Virus record (IMG/VR): IMGVR_UViG_3300020178_000002
Coordinates: 62,001 to 126,000 of that record
DNA: 64,000 bases
Reading direction: 5' to 3' (one strand)
Source: a virus
Shown: piece after piece, positions 16,630-25,008 of the stretch
Numbering within the stretch: position 1 is the first letter of the stretch
Layout of the letters: every line of letters begins with the position of its first letter
Position numbers and translations under genes: made by a program
Notes under the pieces: model-generated
Databases searched by the model: none
Told to the model about the DNA's origin: nothing
The model's input: only the letters and a program-made list of their open reading frames with translations

Positions 16630-18114
16630 ATGGACAGCACAATAACAGATTTAGAATATGATTCAAACTTTAACTTATGGGTTGGAACAAGCCCTGTTAA
16701 AGTAGATGGTAAAGAAAACCCAATAGGGTATTGGACATTGAAGTCATGGAGAGATATGTCTCCTAAGAAAGAGATGAAGAGTAAAGAGAATGAAGTAAGA
16801 AAGCAGTTTGCAGATAAGAAGTTTTTAGAGTTTAAGAGAGCAATAGAAGCAAAAAAGAAGTCTGAATCTGGTGAGGATATCTCGGACATAGATCTTTCTG
16901 GTTTACCTGAAGATGTTCAAGTTGGAATAAAGCAAGAGATTCCCTTAGACCAAGTTAAAAAGATTACTAGGAGAAAGAACTATGGAATCCCCTCCAAGTT
17001 TTATTTCGAGAATAACCTGCATCTGTCAAAAGAAATGTCAGAGGAAGCGATAGATAAGCTTGCTGAGGAACTCAAAAAGATGATGGTGTTTCCTACAAGA
17101 CAAAGAAGCATGGTAAGAACTAAAATATTACCTTACTTAGGAACAGGTGTTCCTTCTACATATTGGAAGTTTGTGTCAAAGATTGCAGATTCTTATTTAG
17201 CTCGCACTACAGATAAGATGGATGAGCTTTTCCTTAACAAGTTTGACGAGATGGCTTTTGGCAAAACACCAGAGGAAAGACAAGAGATTAAGAAAAGAAT
17301 TGAAACTCTAAGAAAGAGCAACCCAGAGGTCATTTCTAGGAACTTTTTTACAGTAGTTCAAACTGCAATAAGTTGGATTGCCATTCCACTTGCTTTTCTT
17401 GGAACAATTAAAAAGTTCACAGGCTTAACAGGTTTCTTATTTAGAATAGCCACTAAGATGGCCCCTGTTCTTGCTTCTTCATTGAAGGGTCTAGCAGCTC
17501 TTTATGCTGGCTGTTTTCTAGGGGTTGTGGTTCTTGGTAGTACAGTCTTTAAGTTTTTCCATACCGACCATGTTGAAAATAAAAAGAAGCAACAAAGAAA
17601 AAAGAAGGACTCAGATCCTAATGAATACCTAGCCTTTGATACACTAGCTTATCAAGTATATAGTGGTGTTGTTATTCCAGAAGACATCACAGCACATTTT
17701 CAAAAAGAGCTAGACTTTATAATGTATACAGACTCTGGAACAGAGGAACAAAGAAAAAAGAGTATTCTCGACCTATGGAAAAGATTTGACTTGAATGTTC
17801 GTTCTTCTATTGAAAAGGGTATCTATCTTAGAAAAGAAGAAGAAGGCTCTGGTTTAACTATCTTTGACGACCCTGATCTTAGGTCTAATCGTAGAGCGAG
17901 TGTAAAACCAAAAGTAGACCCTTTCTTTACAAAGTTCTATATGATAGTCAAGAATATAGAAGCAGAGGAAAAAGTCGAAGAAGCTCTTGCGAGTCCTGAA
18001 TTCAAAGACATTGCAAAAGATGTTATGAAAGGCAAGGTTAAGATTCCTCCACAGTTAGCTAAAATGACAGCTAACTTGTTGGCTTTAGAAGCTAAATCTC
18101 TTACCCAAAGTTGA
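16630..18114 (+). CDS. Large membrane-associated protein of unknown function
   Basis: A protein of 494 residues, ATG preceded by AAGGAG. The N-terminal half is charged and helical. Two or three hydrophobic stretches lie in the middle (VVQTAISWIAIPLAFLG near 245-260 and ALYAGCFLGVVVLGSTVF near 295-315), followed by a very basic KKKQQRKKK patch and a charged C-terminal region. This charged, central membrane, charged plan recurs in several unrelated-looking genes here. It ends 14 bases inside the convergent lipoprotein gene. Function unknown; an ejected virion protein is one possibility (inference). Confidence 0.6.
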   Translation: MDSTITDLEYDSNFNLWVGTSPVKVDGKENPIGYWTLKSWRDMSPKKEMKSKENEVRKQFADKKFLEFKRAIEAKKKSESGEDISDIDLSGLPEDVQVGIKQEIPLDQVKKITRRKNYGIPSKFYFENNLHLSKEMSEEAIDKLAEELKKMMVFPTRQRSMVRTKILPYLGTGVPSTYWKFVSKIADSYLARTTDKMDELFLNKFDEMAFGKTPEERQEIKKRIETLRKSNPEVISRNFFTVVQTAISWIAIPLAFLGTIKKFTGLTGFLFRIATKMAPVLASSLKGLAALYAGCFLGVVVLGSTVFKFFHTDHVENKKKQQRKKKDSDPNEYLAFDTLAYQVYSGVVIPEDITAHFQKELDFIMYTDSGTEEQRKKSILDLWKRFDLNVRSSIEKGIYLRKEEEGSGLTIFDDPDLRSNRRASVKPKVDPFFTKFYMIVKNIEAEEKVEEALASPEFKDIAKDVMKGKVKIPPQLAKMTANLLALEAKSLTQS

Positions 18115-18427
18115 ATGGATTTGGACTAGGGATTTTGTAGTCTCCCATAGCACCATCTGACCCTGCTTCTGACCCAGCTTCTTCAACAGTAGAATCTGAC
18201 CCAGCTTCTTCAACAGTAGAATCTGACCCTGCTTCTTCAACAGTAGCATCTGACCCAGCTTCTTCAACAGTAGCATCTGATTCCTCTGGTTCAATTTCAG
18301 CATCTTCTTCTCTAACTTCCATATCTAAAGAGACTTCTTCAACTTCAGAATCAGTTTTCTTAATAGGTTTTGCAGATTCTTCTCCACAAGCAGTTAGAAC
18401 AAGAATAAATAGAATTAAGTATCTCAT
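18101..18427 (-). CDS. Repeat-containing lipoprotein
   Basis: A protein of 108 residues. MRYLILFILVLTAC is a lipoprotein signal with lipidated Cys14. The mature part is strongly acidic and includes four copies of a nine-residue unit SDATVEEAG, then a short Gly/Asn/Pro tail. The start at 18427 is preceded by GGAAGGAG; an upstream in-frame ATG at 18448 would place that site inside the gene. The repeats may act as a flexible surface spacer. It could be an exclusion or lysis-related lipoprotein; no domain is recognised. Confidence 0.65.
   Translation of the reverse strand: MRYLILFILVLTACGEESAKPIKKTDSEVEEVSLDMEVREEDAEIEPEESDATVEEAGSDATVEEAGSDSTVEEAGSDSTVEEAGSEAGSDGAMGDYKIPSPNPFNFG
18177..18284. 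repeat. Four 27-base tandem repeats in lipoprotein gene
   Basis: Units begin at 18177, 18204, 18231 and 18258. They differ from each other by one to four bases and encode the SDATVEEAG/SDSTVEEAG repeats in frame, so copy number can change without breaking the gene. Confidence 0.9.
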
Positions 18428-18555
18428 GGGTTGCTCCTTCCAAGGCAAAAAAATAGGTTGAGACTACAACGCTTTTTAGAGTATTTAAGACCTATGAATT
18501 TTTAGTCTCTTTATAGCCTCTTTAAAGAGAACAATTAACTTAAAAGGAAAAAGCT

Positions 18556-19041
18556 ATGAGAAGAATCACAGCATCCGAGAAAATCGCCCAGCTTGAAAAG
18601 AGAGTCGCTCAACTTGAAAAAGAAAGCTTTGACTTAAAGCAGATTCCAGATTGGCTCTTTGGAAGAGTGGATTCTAAAATGGAAGACCTTCATACACAAC
18701 TTAACTACAACTTCAAAAATCTTTTTGGAAACAAGGTTAAAATCACCTATCCTGTTAAACAACAGATCAAAAACCCTTTTAATGTTTCACAAGCTAAGTA
18801 TGTAGGTAAGCTCATTGTTGGTCGTGAACACATTAACTACACTGTTCTTGTTCTTAACAACTCTAAAATCCAACTCGAGGGACTCAACCCTTTCTCACCA
18901 GAGCAGTTCTATAAGTCTTCTAACTTTGTTTTCTACATCTCTAACAAGAAGGTTGTTTCTTCAAGAGACATTACCTCTGTTGCTTCTTTAGAAGCTATTG
19001 TAGATGCTATTGAAGCTAAGTACTCTCATATCTTAGCCTAA
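18556..19041 (+). CDS. Tagged small protein (shared N-terminal helix), copy 1
   Basis: A protein of 161 residues. Residues 1-25 read MRRITASEKIAQLEKRVAQL then EKES, an amphipathic heptad helix shared with four other proteins in this window. The rest, with beta pattern KYVGKLIVGREHINYTVLVLNN and a C-terminal helix, looks similar in layout to the 155-residue product at 46461-46928 but unlike the membrane paralogs carrying the same tag. AAAAGGA precedes the ATG. Its stop overlaps that of the convergent ParB-like gene by four bases. The tag may be a targeting peptide (inference). Confidence 0.65.
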   Translation: MRRITASEKIAQLEKRVAQLEKESFDLKQIPDWLFGRVDSKMEDLHTQLNYNFKNLFGNKVKITYPVKQQIKNPFNVSQAKYVGKLIVGREHINYTVLVLNNSKIQLEGLNPFSPEQFYKSSNFVFYISNKKVVSSRDITSVASLEAIVDAIEAKYSHILA

Positions 19042-19487
19042 ACCCCATCTAAAGGGTGTCTTAAAGAATGATGTGAAGGCTTACTTGATTTGAAGTAGGC
19101 TTCCATTATTCTTACTAGGTCAGAATTTGTCCATGCAATACCATCATTAGATTCTTCTGGTTTTGGTTCTACTACTTCAGGCTCAAAAGGCATTTCTGAA
19201 AGAACTATTGCATGGACATTCTTCCTACCTTGTGCAATAGCTTTTATAGCTCTATGGCAACCATCTATAATATTTCCATTGTGTACTAAGATAGGGAATG
19301 AGAGATCAGCTTCCAATACTCTTCCTATATGATCACACAGGTGTGTCTGACCCCAGAACCATTTTTGTAAAAAAGAGTCTGGTATAGACCATTCAACGAA
19401 TGTTTGGTCTTTCGTCATCTCCCAAAGTTTTTTTACTTCCCATTGGTAAGTCACACCATTTTCAGTGTGGGAATAAGTATGTCCCAT
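19038..19487 (-). CDS. ParB/sulfiredoxin-like domain protein
   Basis: A protein of 149 residues. The central block FPILVHNGNIIDGCHRAIKA followed by GRKNVHAIVL carries the IDGxHR signature of the ParB/Srx fold, in which the Arg region binds a phosphate or nucleotide; Cys and His sit next to it here. The family includes DNA-binding, nuclease and CTPase members, and phage versions are mostly uncharacterised. The C-terminal tail is acidic, then His/Ser rich. GGAG upstream overlaps the end of the preceding 592-residue gene. The fold is a fair call, the activity unknown. Confidence 0.6.
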   Translation of the reverse strand: MGHTYSHTENGVTYQWEVKKLWEMTKDQTFVEWSIPDSFLQKWFWGQTHLCDHIGRVLEADLSFPILVHNGNIIDGCHRAIKAIAQGRKNVHAIVLSEMPFEPEVVEPKPEESNDGIAWTNSDLVRIMEAYFKSSKPSHHSLRHPLDGV

Positions 19488-19491
19488 GTGT

Positions 19492-21270
19492 TTACTCCAT
19501 GCTAGAGAGCATCTCTAAGTTTGCTTTTAATCTTCTTCTGTAACTAGGGTCTCTTTTAACCCTACTAGCAATTCTTTGCAGAGCTGCTTTTTTGTTTCCT
19601 TTGAACTTCTTTTTAATAAAGTCAGCAACGATACCAACAGTCTTAATGCCTTGACTAAAGAGGTATTTAACTAGCCAACCTAGTAGTATAAAAGGTTCTG
19701 ATGCGATTGCAAAGAGAATACCTACCAAAGCAGTAATAAAAGAAGCAGAGCTTAAAAGGATAGATAAAGTAGTAGATCCTAATACAACACCCATTTTTCT
19801 TAGGTGTGAAGCTGTAAACTTAGCATTTGTTAGCAATGCAAAGATGGCTACAAAAACAATGAACCCACCAGCAGAAGTTGCAGCACCCATTAGCACTGTT
19901 TTTGCAGAAAGAGCTTTACCTGTAAAGAGGAAACTCTTAAGGTAAGGCCAGATAAGCTTAAAAGCAGCTATTTTCAGCCCAACAAAAATTGATTTAACTG
20001 CTAATATCTTAGTGTCTGGCAACAAAGATAGATACTTCATTATCTCAGAATACTTGCGAATAGAGTACATCAAAACAATTTGTGCTTTAGAAGAAGGCTC
20101 TTTGAAGTTTGGTATTTCGTGTAGGCTAAATTTACCTTTTTGTACAGACTTGTACTCATCATACTTTCTTCTAAGCTCAAACAACTCTCCTTTTAGCAAA
20201 GCCTCATCTGCTCTATTGTCAGCCAGCTCAATCTTCTCTTCTAGTTCTCTAATTTGCATAGCTACAGATTCAAACTTTGAATTATTCTCAGCTACAACTT
20301 CTCTGTACTTTTGAGAAATTGTACTTTTAATGTCTTTCATATCTTCAAAGCTAGTAGTAAGAAACCATCCTTCTTTTAGATTTATATACTCATCTAACAA
20401 AGAAAGGTACTCTTTGTAGTTTGGATCAAAGCCAAAAAATTTCTCTAGACGTTCAAATGGTATATTTGCAGCCATAGCTACTTCGCCTAGAGTTTTTGCT
20501 TTAACTAAAGTAACGACATTATCCGCCCAGATTGCAGGATTCCTTTGAGGGTCAAATTCATCTAAAACCATCTGTGCGAAAGGGTTGTGCTCTGCCATTT
20601 TCTTTACTGTCTTTGGAGTATACTCAACAAACATAGGCCAAAGAGAGCCTAAGTGTATTTTTTTATTCAAGACAGCTCCAATCAAGTACTTAACCTTAGC
20701 AACCATTCCCTTATCTATCTTCTTGCTTGCTTTTTCAGAGATGTCATTAATGACAGTAGCAGTAGCATCTAAAACTACTTTCTCTTTATCAGAAGCAAGT
20801 CTTCTATTGTCAGACATAAGGTGTGCAAGAATTAAGTTATTCATACTAGCTTTTTTACTGTGTTTCATTTTCCAAGACTTCCATTTGCTATGTGCAGGAC
20901 TAGATTTGAGTGAGGGGTCATGCCCCCAATTTCTGAGACTGATTTCCCATTTGGACATTCCAGAGCCCTTAATAGGTTGTCCTGGTTTGCCACCTAACAT
21001 ACGAGAGTTAAAACCATTCTCCTGAGCAGCATTATCAAAGTCTTGAGCTGTCCATTTGTCGAATGGCTTCGACTTTCTTCTCTTTATTCTGTGAAAAGAG
21101 TCATAGCCAGATTGTATATCACCAGCTTCTTCTGCTTCTTCTCTATTAATTGAAGCAAGAAGCCTATCATCATTCTTTGCCCATGAGTCTAAAGACTTCT
21201 GACTCATGTTTATAAGTGACTTCCACTTATTGTAGATTTCTTTTTTTTCTTCTGGTGATCTTTTGGCCAT
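19492..21270 (-). CDS. Large multi-span membrane protein
   Basis: A protein of 592 residues. Residues 1-135 are soluble and basic, with the block NGFNSRMLGG and SGMSKWEISLRNWGHDP, which looks like a conserved short domain. A long charged coiled coil follows, then three to five hydrophobic spans at about 405-540 (for example GGFIVFVAIFALL and LVGILFAIASEPFILLGWLV). The C-terminus is highly basic, with AALQRIASRVKRDP. AAGGAGG precedes the ATG, downstream of a late-promoter-like palindrome. It shares the charged/membrane/charged design of other genes here and may be a virion protein inserted into the host membrane (inference). Confidence 0.6.
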   Translation of the reverse strand: MAKRSPEEKKEIYNKWKSLINMSQKSLDSWAKNDDRLLASINREEAEEAGDIQSGYDSFHRIKRRKSKPFDKWTAQDFDNAAQENGFNSRMLGGKPGQPIKGSGMSKWEISLRNWGHDPSLKSSPAHSKWKSWKMKHSKKASMNNLILAHLMSDNRRLASDKEKVVLDATATVINDISEKASKKIDKGMVAKVKYLIGAVLNKKIHLGSLWPMFVEYTPKTVKKMAEHNPFAQMVLDEFDPQRNPAIWADNVVTLVKAKTLGEVAMAANIPFERLEKFFGFDPNYKEYLSLLDEYINLKEGWFLTTSFEDMKDIKSTISQKYREVVAENNSKFESVAMQIRELEEKIELADNRADEALLKGELFELRRKYDEYKSVQKGKFSLHEIPNFKEPSSKAQIVLMYSIRKYSEIMKYLSLLPDTKILAVKSIFVGLKIAAFKLIWPYLKSFLFTGKALSAKTVLMGAATSAGGFIVFVAIFALLTNAKFTASHLRKMGVVLGSTTLSILLSSASFITALVGILFAIASEPFILLGWLVKYLFSQGIKTVGIVADFIKKKFKGNKKAALQRIASRVKRDPSYRRRLKANLEMLSSME

Positions 21271-21284
21271 AAGACACCTCCTTA

Positions 21285-21318
21285 CACTACCTTATTTATA
21301 CTTATAAATAGATTAGTG
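21285..21318 (-). promoter_or_regulatory. Palindromic T4-late-like promoter
   Basis: Minus strand reads CACTA, then TATTTATA AG TATAAATA, then TAGTG: two nested inverted repeats. TATAAATA at 21300-21293 matches the T4 late -10 consensus exactly and lies about 23 bases before the ATG at 21270, with AAGGAGG between. A TATAAGTATA core (21306-21297), also found at three other sites, overlaps it. Confidence 0.5.
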
Positions 21319-21726
21319 ATAAGTGATGTGGTTGTACCCATGAATTAAGTCTGGAAAAAGATCCATGATGTCTAAAGATTGGATATTAACTGCTTCAGCT
21401 ACATCTTCAAGATTACAAGAAATAGCACTAGGGTAGTTGCTACTTTTGTCGTATAGCACACCAATGACTTTTCTGTTCCCTATAATATCTTGAATTAAAA
21501 ACCAGATGTAAACAAAATCTGAGTTGAGCATTTTTTTGTTTACAAATTTAACCCACTCCTCATTACTTCCCAGAAGAAGCTCTATGTTTTCATAATCTTC
21601 TTCTGTATAATAAGCGTGTGGTGGCATAGTAGTTAAATCTACACCTTTCTCTATAGCAATCCTTGCGTGGTTCTGCATAAAAGAGATACATGAGTTAAGT
21701 AATTTATTATGGAGGATGTTTGACAT
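21313..21726 (-). CDS. Unknown protein, start overlaps divergent gene
   Basis: A protein of 137 residues from ATG 21726, or 156 from a TTG at 21783 that lacks a good ribosome site. Sequence is globular, with EEDYENIELLLGSNEEWVKF and a C-terminal DIMDLFPDLIHGYN. The ATG overlaps the ATG of the divergent plus-strand gene in a CATG palindrome, so each gene's ribosome site lies inside the other's frame. No family recognised. Confidence 0.55.
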   Translation of the reverse strand: MSNILHNKLLNSCISFMQNHARIAIEKGVDLTTMPPHAYYTEEDYENIELLLGSNEEWVKFVNKKMLNSDFVYIWFLIQDIIGNRKVIGVLYDKSSNYPSAISCNLEDVAEAVNIQSLDIMDLFPDLIHGYNHITYH

Positions 21727-21970
21727 GAAGCCCAAACCTTTCAAATCTAAAGAATATATTGTTGAGTTTAAAAAATATGGCAACCTGATATCTCAGTTGC
21801 GTAATGTTCTTTCTTCTTATAGAAATAGCAGTAGCTTATGGGAAAACAATGACCTATTAAACCAAACTAAGAGATGTCAGAAAGAATTAGATTCTCTGAT
21901 GGGTATGATAAGCAGTATTGAAAAGAAAGAATCAGCCAGACTAAGGAAAGAGAAAAATGCCAACTTATAA
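21725..21970 (+). CDS. Small coiled-coil protein
   Basis: A protein of 81 residues, ATG at 21725 preceded by GGAGG at nine bases. It is helical and charged (KRCQKELDSLMGMISSIEKKES). It overlaps the FmdB-like gene downstream by 14 bases and heads a short plus-strand run. Function unknown. Confidence 0.5.
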   Translation: MKPKPFKSKEYIVEFKKYGNLISQLRNVLSSYRNSSSLWENNDLLNQTKRCQKELDSLMGMISSIEKKESARLRKEKNANL

Positions 21971-22142
21971 CTACAGGTGCAAAAAAGAAGAGTGCAAACA
22001 CGAGTTTGAAAAAATGCACAAGATGAATGACCCTAAGCCTGACTGTCCTAAGTGTAAAGAACCAGACCCAGAGAAGCTAATTTCTAAGAGTGGTACTTTT
22101 ATACTAAAGGGCAAAGGCTGGTTTAATACAGGTGGCTACTAG
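21957..22142 (+). CDS. FmdB-like zinc-ribbon protein
   Basis: A protein of 61 residues starting MPTYNYRC, followed by C-E-F spacing and CPKC, then ISKSGTFILKGKGW and a C-terminal GGY. This is the pattern of the FmdB/CxxC_CxxC_SSSS regulatory family (short zinc ribbon, then FxLKGxGW). Family members are common in bacteria and phages, with proposed but unproven regulatory roles. Overlaps both neighbours. Confidence 0.8.
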   Translation: MPTYNYRCKKEECKHEFEKMHKMNDPKPDCPKCKEPDPEKLISKSGTFILKGKGWFNTGGY

Positions 22143-22465
22143 TGAGACCTTACCTATTCCCTATCTTCTTACTTTGCGTGTCAAATGTGATATTCTGGTT
22201 TAAGGGGAACTCAAAAGAGCTTTTCGGTCTTGATTGGAGTCCTTTTAAGTGGTGGCTTTTTACAAGCCTATTTACTAATTATATGACCTTAACTGCATGG
22301 TGGAAGCTAATCCAGCTAGGGGATGTTTGGAAAGCTGGAGTTGTTTGGGGCTTGGTGAGTTTGACAACAGACCTCTTACTGAACACTGCATATTTTGGAT
22401 TTAATTGGAAAGGCATACTTGCATTGTGTTTATGTGCAATAGCAGCCTTAATTGCTCATAGTTAG
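22142..22465 (+). CDS. Small multi-span membrane protein
   Basis: A protein of 107 residues starting with GTG that shares a base with the previous stop (TAGTG). Four hydrophobic segments are visible (about 3-17, 34-52, 63-82, 88-104), rich in Trp and Leu. Size and topology recall one half of a small transporter of the DMT type, but no diagnostic motif is present. Role unknown; translational coupling to the FmdB-like gene is likely. Confidence 0.55.
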   Translation: MRPYLFPIFLLCVSNVIFWFKGNSKELFGLDWSPFKWWLFTSLFTNYMTLTAWWKLIQLGDVWKAGVVWGLVSLTTDLLLNTAYFGFNWKGILALCLCAIAALIAHS

Positions 22466-22475
22466 TTTATTTATA

Positions 22476-22504
22476 CTTTGCTGTAGGCAACAAGTGCAGC
22501 AAAG
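22476..22504 (+). promoter_or_regulatory. Hairpin covering topoisomerase ribosome site
   Basis: CTTTGCTG (22476-22483) pairs perfectly with CAGCAAAG (22497-22504) around a 13-base loop. The right arm contains most of the AAAGG ribosome site (22501-22505) of the topoisomerase ATG at 22514, so folded RNA would limit translation. No TATAAG element lies in the loop. Confidence 0.5.
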
Positions 22505-22513
22505 GTGTTGAAG

Positions 22514-23851
22514 ATGACTACTAAGAAGAAAAAGATTAAAGAAAAGAAACAGCTTGCCTTTCAAAAAAAGTCAGCAGCCGCTTTTAGAGCTTTAGGGAGA
22601 GCTGTTTATAGACATAGGCACAAAGCTAGGAAAAAGTACCCTAGCAGGTCAAATGAGTCGTTTAAGAAAAGAGGTAGATGGCTTATCCGCTTTCTGGATA
22701 AAGAACCTAAGACCATAGAATTTCTTGATACCTTTATTGGAACAGAAGATATGAATCCTCGAACAAAAGGTTGGAGAAGAAAAGTCTTAGAGCTTCTCTC
22801 TCTTTACCTTTTAAACAAGATCACATTGAGAGAAGCCTCTAAACTATTTGTGCCTATAGCTGCTAAGTCTTATGAAGTTGTTGCTTTAAACAAACAGCAA
22901 AATAAGATTCAAAAAACATTGCCACCAGAGATCATGGCCTTTTTGCCTAGCTCTATTGTTGTAGAAGTAGACAAAAACAACAACATCAAGGGCATCAATG
23001 ATATGTTTGTAAATGATACATATACATTGAAGGAAAAAATAAAGACCCAGAAGAAGCTAGTTTACCGATACAACACTATTGTTAAGCAAGTAAAGAAAGA
23101 TATGAAATCCAGAGATGAGATTACTAAGCTCTGTGCTTTAGTTACTTCCATCATAATGGAAACAGGCATTAGACCTGGAAAGATTGGTAATAGTGCTGTC
23201 AAGATTATAGAAGACAAGAAGATAGAAGTAGAGACTTTTGGAGCTGTTTCTCTCAATGCAGACCATGTGTCTTTTGTTAAAGACAACTTTGCAGAATTAA
23301 AGTTTGTAGGTAAGAAGGGTGGCTTGAACACAGCATCTCTCAAAGACTCAGATGTGATCAAAGTTTTAAAAGACTATGTAGATAACTCATTGAAGTCTGG
23401 TTCTAAGTACATATTTACAACTAGAGATGGTGAACAGTTTGATTACAAAGACCTTTCAAGCTACTTTAGGAAGAACTTTAAGGGCTTTAAAATCACAGAC
23501 TTTAGAAAGCTAAGAGCTACTAGAACTGTTTTTGAGGTTCTTAAAGATGAAAGAAGAAATATGCTAGGCAGGATCAAAGAGATTGCGTCTGGTGAGGTTG
23601 AGTCTATCAAAGCTAAAGCTACCGAAGAGATTGTTAAAACAATAGAATTGGCTCACCAGCAGGCACAGGCTGCCTTGAGTCACATGGATTCAAGCACAAC
23701 TCAAGATGCTTATATTAACCCTCAGGTTCTCTTACGCTTCTTAAGCACTGCAAAGATAGAGTCTTCTTTTAGAGACTATATCATGCAAGGCAAAACAAAG
23801 TTCAGATTTGATCCTATGATGTTTGTTAAAGAAGCTGAGAAGCTGGCATAA
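22514..23851 (+). CDS. DNA topoisomerase IB-like protein
   Basis: A protein of 445 residues. After a basic N-terminus and helical region come the motifs of the TopIB/tyrosine recombinase fold. IMETGIRPGKIG supplies Arg near 220, FVGKKGG the active Lys near 267, TDFRKLRAT the second Arg near 331-334, LSHMDSS a His near 390, and DAYINP the candidate nucleophile Tyr near 400. Spacing His to Tyr (10) and the YINP ending match TopIB (SYIHP) better than integrases. Such enzymes relax supercoils through a 3'-phosphotyrosine. ATG at 22514 has AAAGG eight bases upstream. The 3' end overlaps a convergent gene by 26 bases. Confidence 0.78.
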   Translation: MTTKKKKIKEKKQLAFQKKSAAAFRALGRAVYRHRHKARKKYPSRSNESFKKRGRWLIRFLDKEPKTIEFLDTFIGTEDMNPRTKGWRRKVLELLSLYLLNKITLREASKLFVPIAAKSYEVVALNKQQNKIQKTLPPEIMAFLPSSIVVEVDKNNNIKGINDMFVNDTYTLKEKIKTQKKLVYRYNTIVKQVKKDMKSRDEITKLCALVTSIIMETGIRPGKIGNSAVKIIEDKKIEVETFGAVSLNADHVSFVKDNFAELKFVGKKGGLNTASLKDSDVIKVLKDYVDNSLKSGSKYIFTTRDGEQFDYKDLSSYFRKNFKGFKITDFRKLRATRTVFEVLKDERRNMLGRIKEIASGEVESIKAKATEEIVKTIELAHQQAQAALSHMDSSTTQDAYINPQVLLRFLSTAKIESSFRDYIMQGKTKFRFDPMMFVKEAEKLA

Positions 23852-24332
23852 GCTTTATAGGTTCTACATCAGAAGCCCAATGGTTTCTAATTGAGTTAAT
23901 GATATAGTGACCATGCTCTACTTTATTGACCTTAATATCTCCATGAGTTGAATTGGTATAGATCATATACCTTGCTCTGGGTACGTCATCAAATAGGATG
24001 TCTGTTAAAACTGTGTCAACTTCAAGACTATCTATAAAAAAAGAAAAGTATGTTGTGATCTCAGCTTTAGGTAAAGAAGGATGGCTCATAACCACAGAGT
24101 GATACCTATATTCTTTGTTAGCAGAAATATCTTTTTGATCCTCTGTTGTCTTGACAAATTCGTAACCCATTTCAAGCATTAGACTTTGATAAAAACTCGT
24201 TGTGTTTGCTAAAAACAAGTACATCTGAACTTCATAATCATCACCAACAGCATTTGAGAAGCTAATAATAGGGTCTGGGATATTTATGTTCATAATCCTT
24301 TGACCATTTGAAACTTGTGTATAATTATCCAT
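23826..24332 (-). CDS. Unknown protein
   Basis: A protein of 168 residues, ATG preceded by GAGGT. It overlaps the upstream 202-residue gene by eight bases, so the pair is coupled. Mixed alpha/beta sequence with DDYEVQMYLFLAN and EHGHYIINSIRNHW; no membrane span or catalytic motif found. The end is embedded in the topoisomerase gene on the other strand. Function unknown. Confidence 0.55.
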   Translation of the reverse strand: MDNYTQVSNGQRIMNINIPDPIISFSNAVGDDYEVQMYLFLANTTSFYQSLMLEMGYEFVKTTEDQKDISANKEYRYHSVVMSHPSLPKAEITTYFSFFIDSLEVDTVLTDILFDDVPRARYMIYTNSTHGDIKVNKVEHGHYIINSIRNHWASDVEPIKLMPASQLL

Positions 24333-24933
24333 TTGTTAACCTCACAAAAGCTCTAGGAATCCAATATGATTCAGACTGTCTGAGCATAGTCTGAAAATCT
24401 TCTTCGGACATGTCTGTAGGAGTTCCACCATCCCAGCCATAATAGTTGGCTTTCAAAGCATAGGGTGTAATAGGTGGCATAGATTCATCATTGTCTGGAT
24501 ATGCATTTATGCTTATTAGTTCCCAATTATCTGCACGAGGCTCTAGCTCATTGTCACCTGTTATAGAAAGGGCTAATGAGTTGTAGAAAATCAACCCTAC
24601 TTTTTGAGCTTGGGGTTTCTGACTACGAAGAACTTCCCTGTAAGGTCTCGGTTCTTCACCTTCTACTCTAGACCTAATTCCCTCAAAGACTTCTTCATCT
24701 TCTTGTATTAAACAAACTGCTGAATAAAAGTGTTGGCTTAGGTTTTCTGGGAGAGTAGCAACGAGGACTCTACCACCTTCATTGTGGTTTAATGGTAGAT
24801 ATCCTTCTCTTGTTTCAGCAACTAGTAAGAGATTAGCCACTTCCTCTAAGGGGAGTGTAGAGTGAGATAGGGGTGCTTCTGCGGTGTGTCTTTTAGCAAA
24901 GCTATTTACAGCAATCTTGTTTATAGTAGTCAA
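24325..24933 (-). CDS. DUF3228-like protein
   Basis: A protein of 202 residues starting with TTG, preceded by AAAGGA at good spacing. The segments LISINAYPDNDESMPPIT, the following aromatic helix, then GGTPTDMSEEDFQ and ESYW recall the conserved end of DUF3228 proteins (MPPxTxxRN, GGTxxxYSxEExxxxxxxW). No activity is known for that family. A TATAAGTATA palindrome lies about 65 bases upstream. Confidence 0.5.
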   Translation of the reverse strand: MTTINKIAVNSFAKRHTAEAPLSHSTLPLEEVANLLLVAETREGYLPLNHNEGGRVLVATLPENLSQHFYSAVCLIQEDEEVFEGIRSRVEGEEPRPYREVLRSQKPQAQKVGLIFYNSLALSITGDNELEPRADNWELISINAYPDNDESMPPITPYALKANYYGWDGGTPTDMSEEDFQTMLRQSESYWIPRAFVRLTNG

Positions 24934-24995
24934 TTAAATTTCCTTTTGTGTAATATAATACCTAATCTAATGTGTTTTTTTTCTTAGATCGAACA

Positions 24996-25007
24996 CTATA
25001 CTTATAG
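24996..25007 (-). promoter_or_regulatory. TATAAGTATA promoter-like palindrome
   Basis: CTATAAGTATAG, directly after the stop of the Ntn-hydrolase gene and about 65 bases before the TTG start at 24933. The same core occurs at 16358-16367 and 21297-21306, and as TATAAGTA at 58648-58655. Confidence 0.4.
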
Positions 25008-25008
25008 A

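Noticed and set aside
16404-16661. Plus-strand open frame of 85 residues with GTG start
   Set aside because: It is antisense to the better 56-residue membrane protein, lacks a well-spaced ribosome site, and overlaps the start of the 494-residue gene.
18177-18284. CRISPR-like array
   Set aside because: The 27-base units are directly adjacent without spacers and encode protein repeats.
22505-22513. GTG start for the topoisomerase three codons upstream
   Set aside because: It would begin within the ribosome binding site; ATG 22514 has proper spacing.
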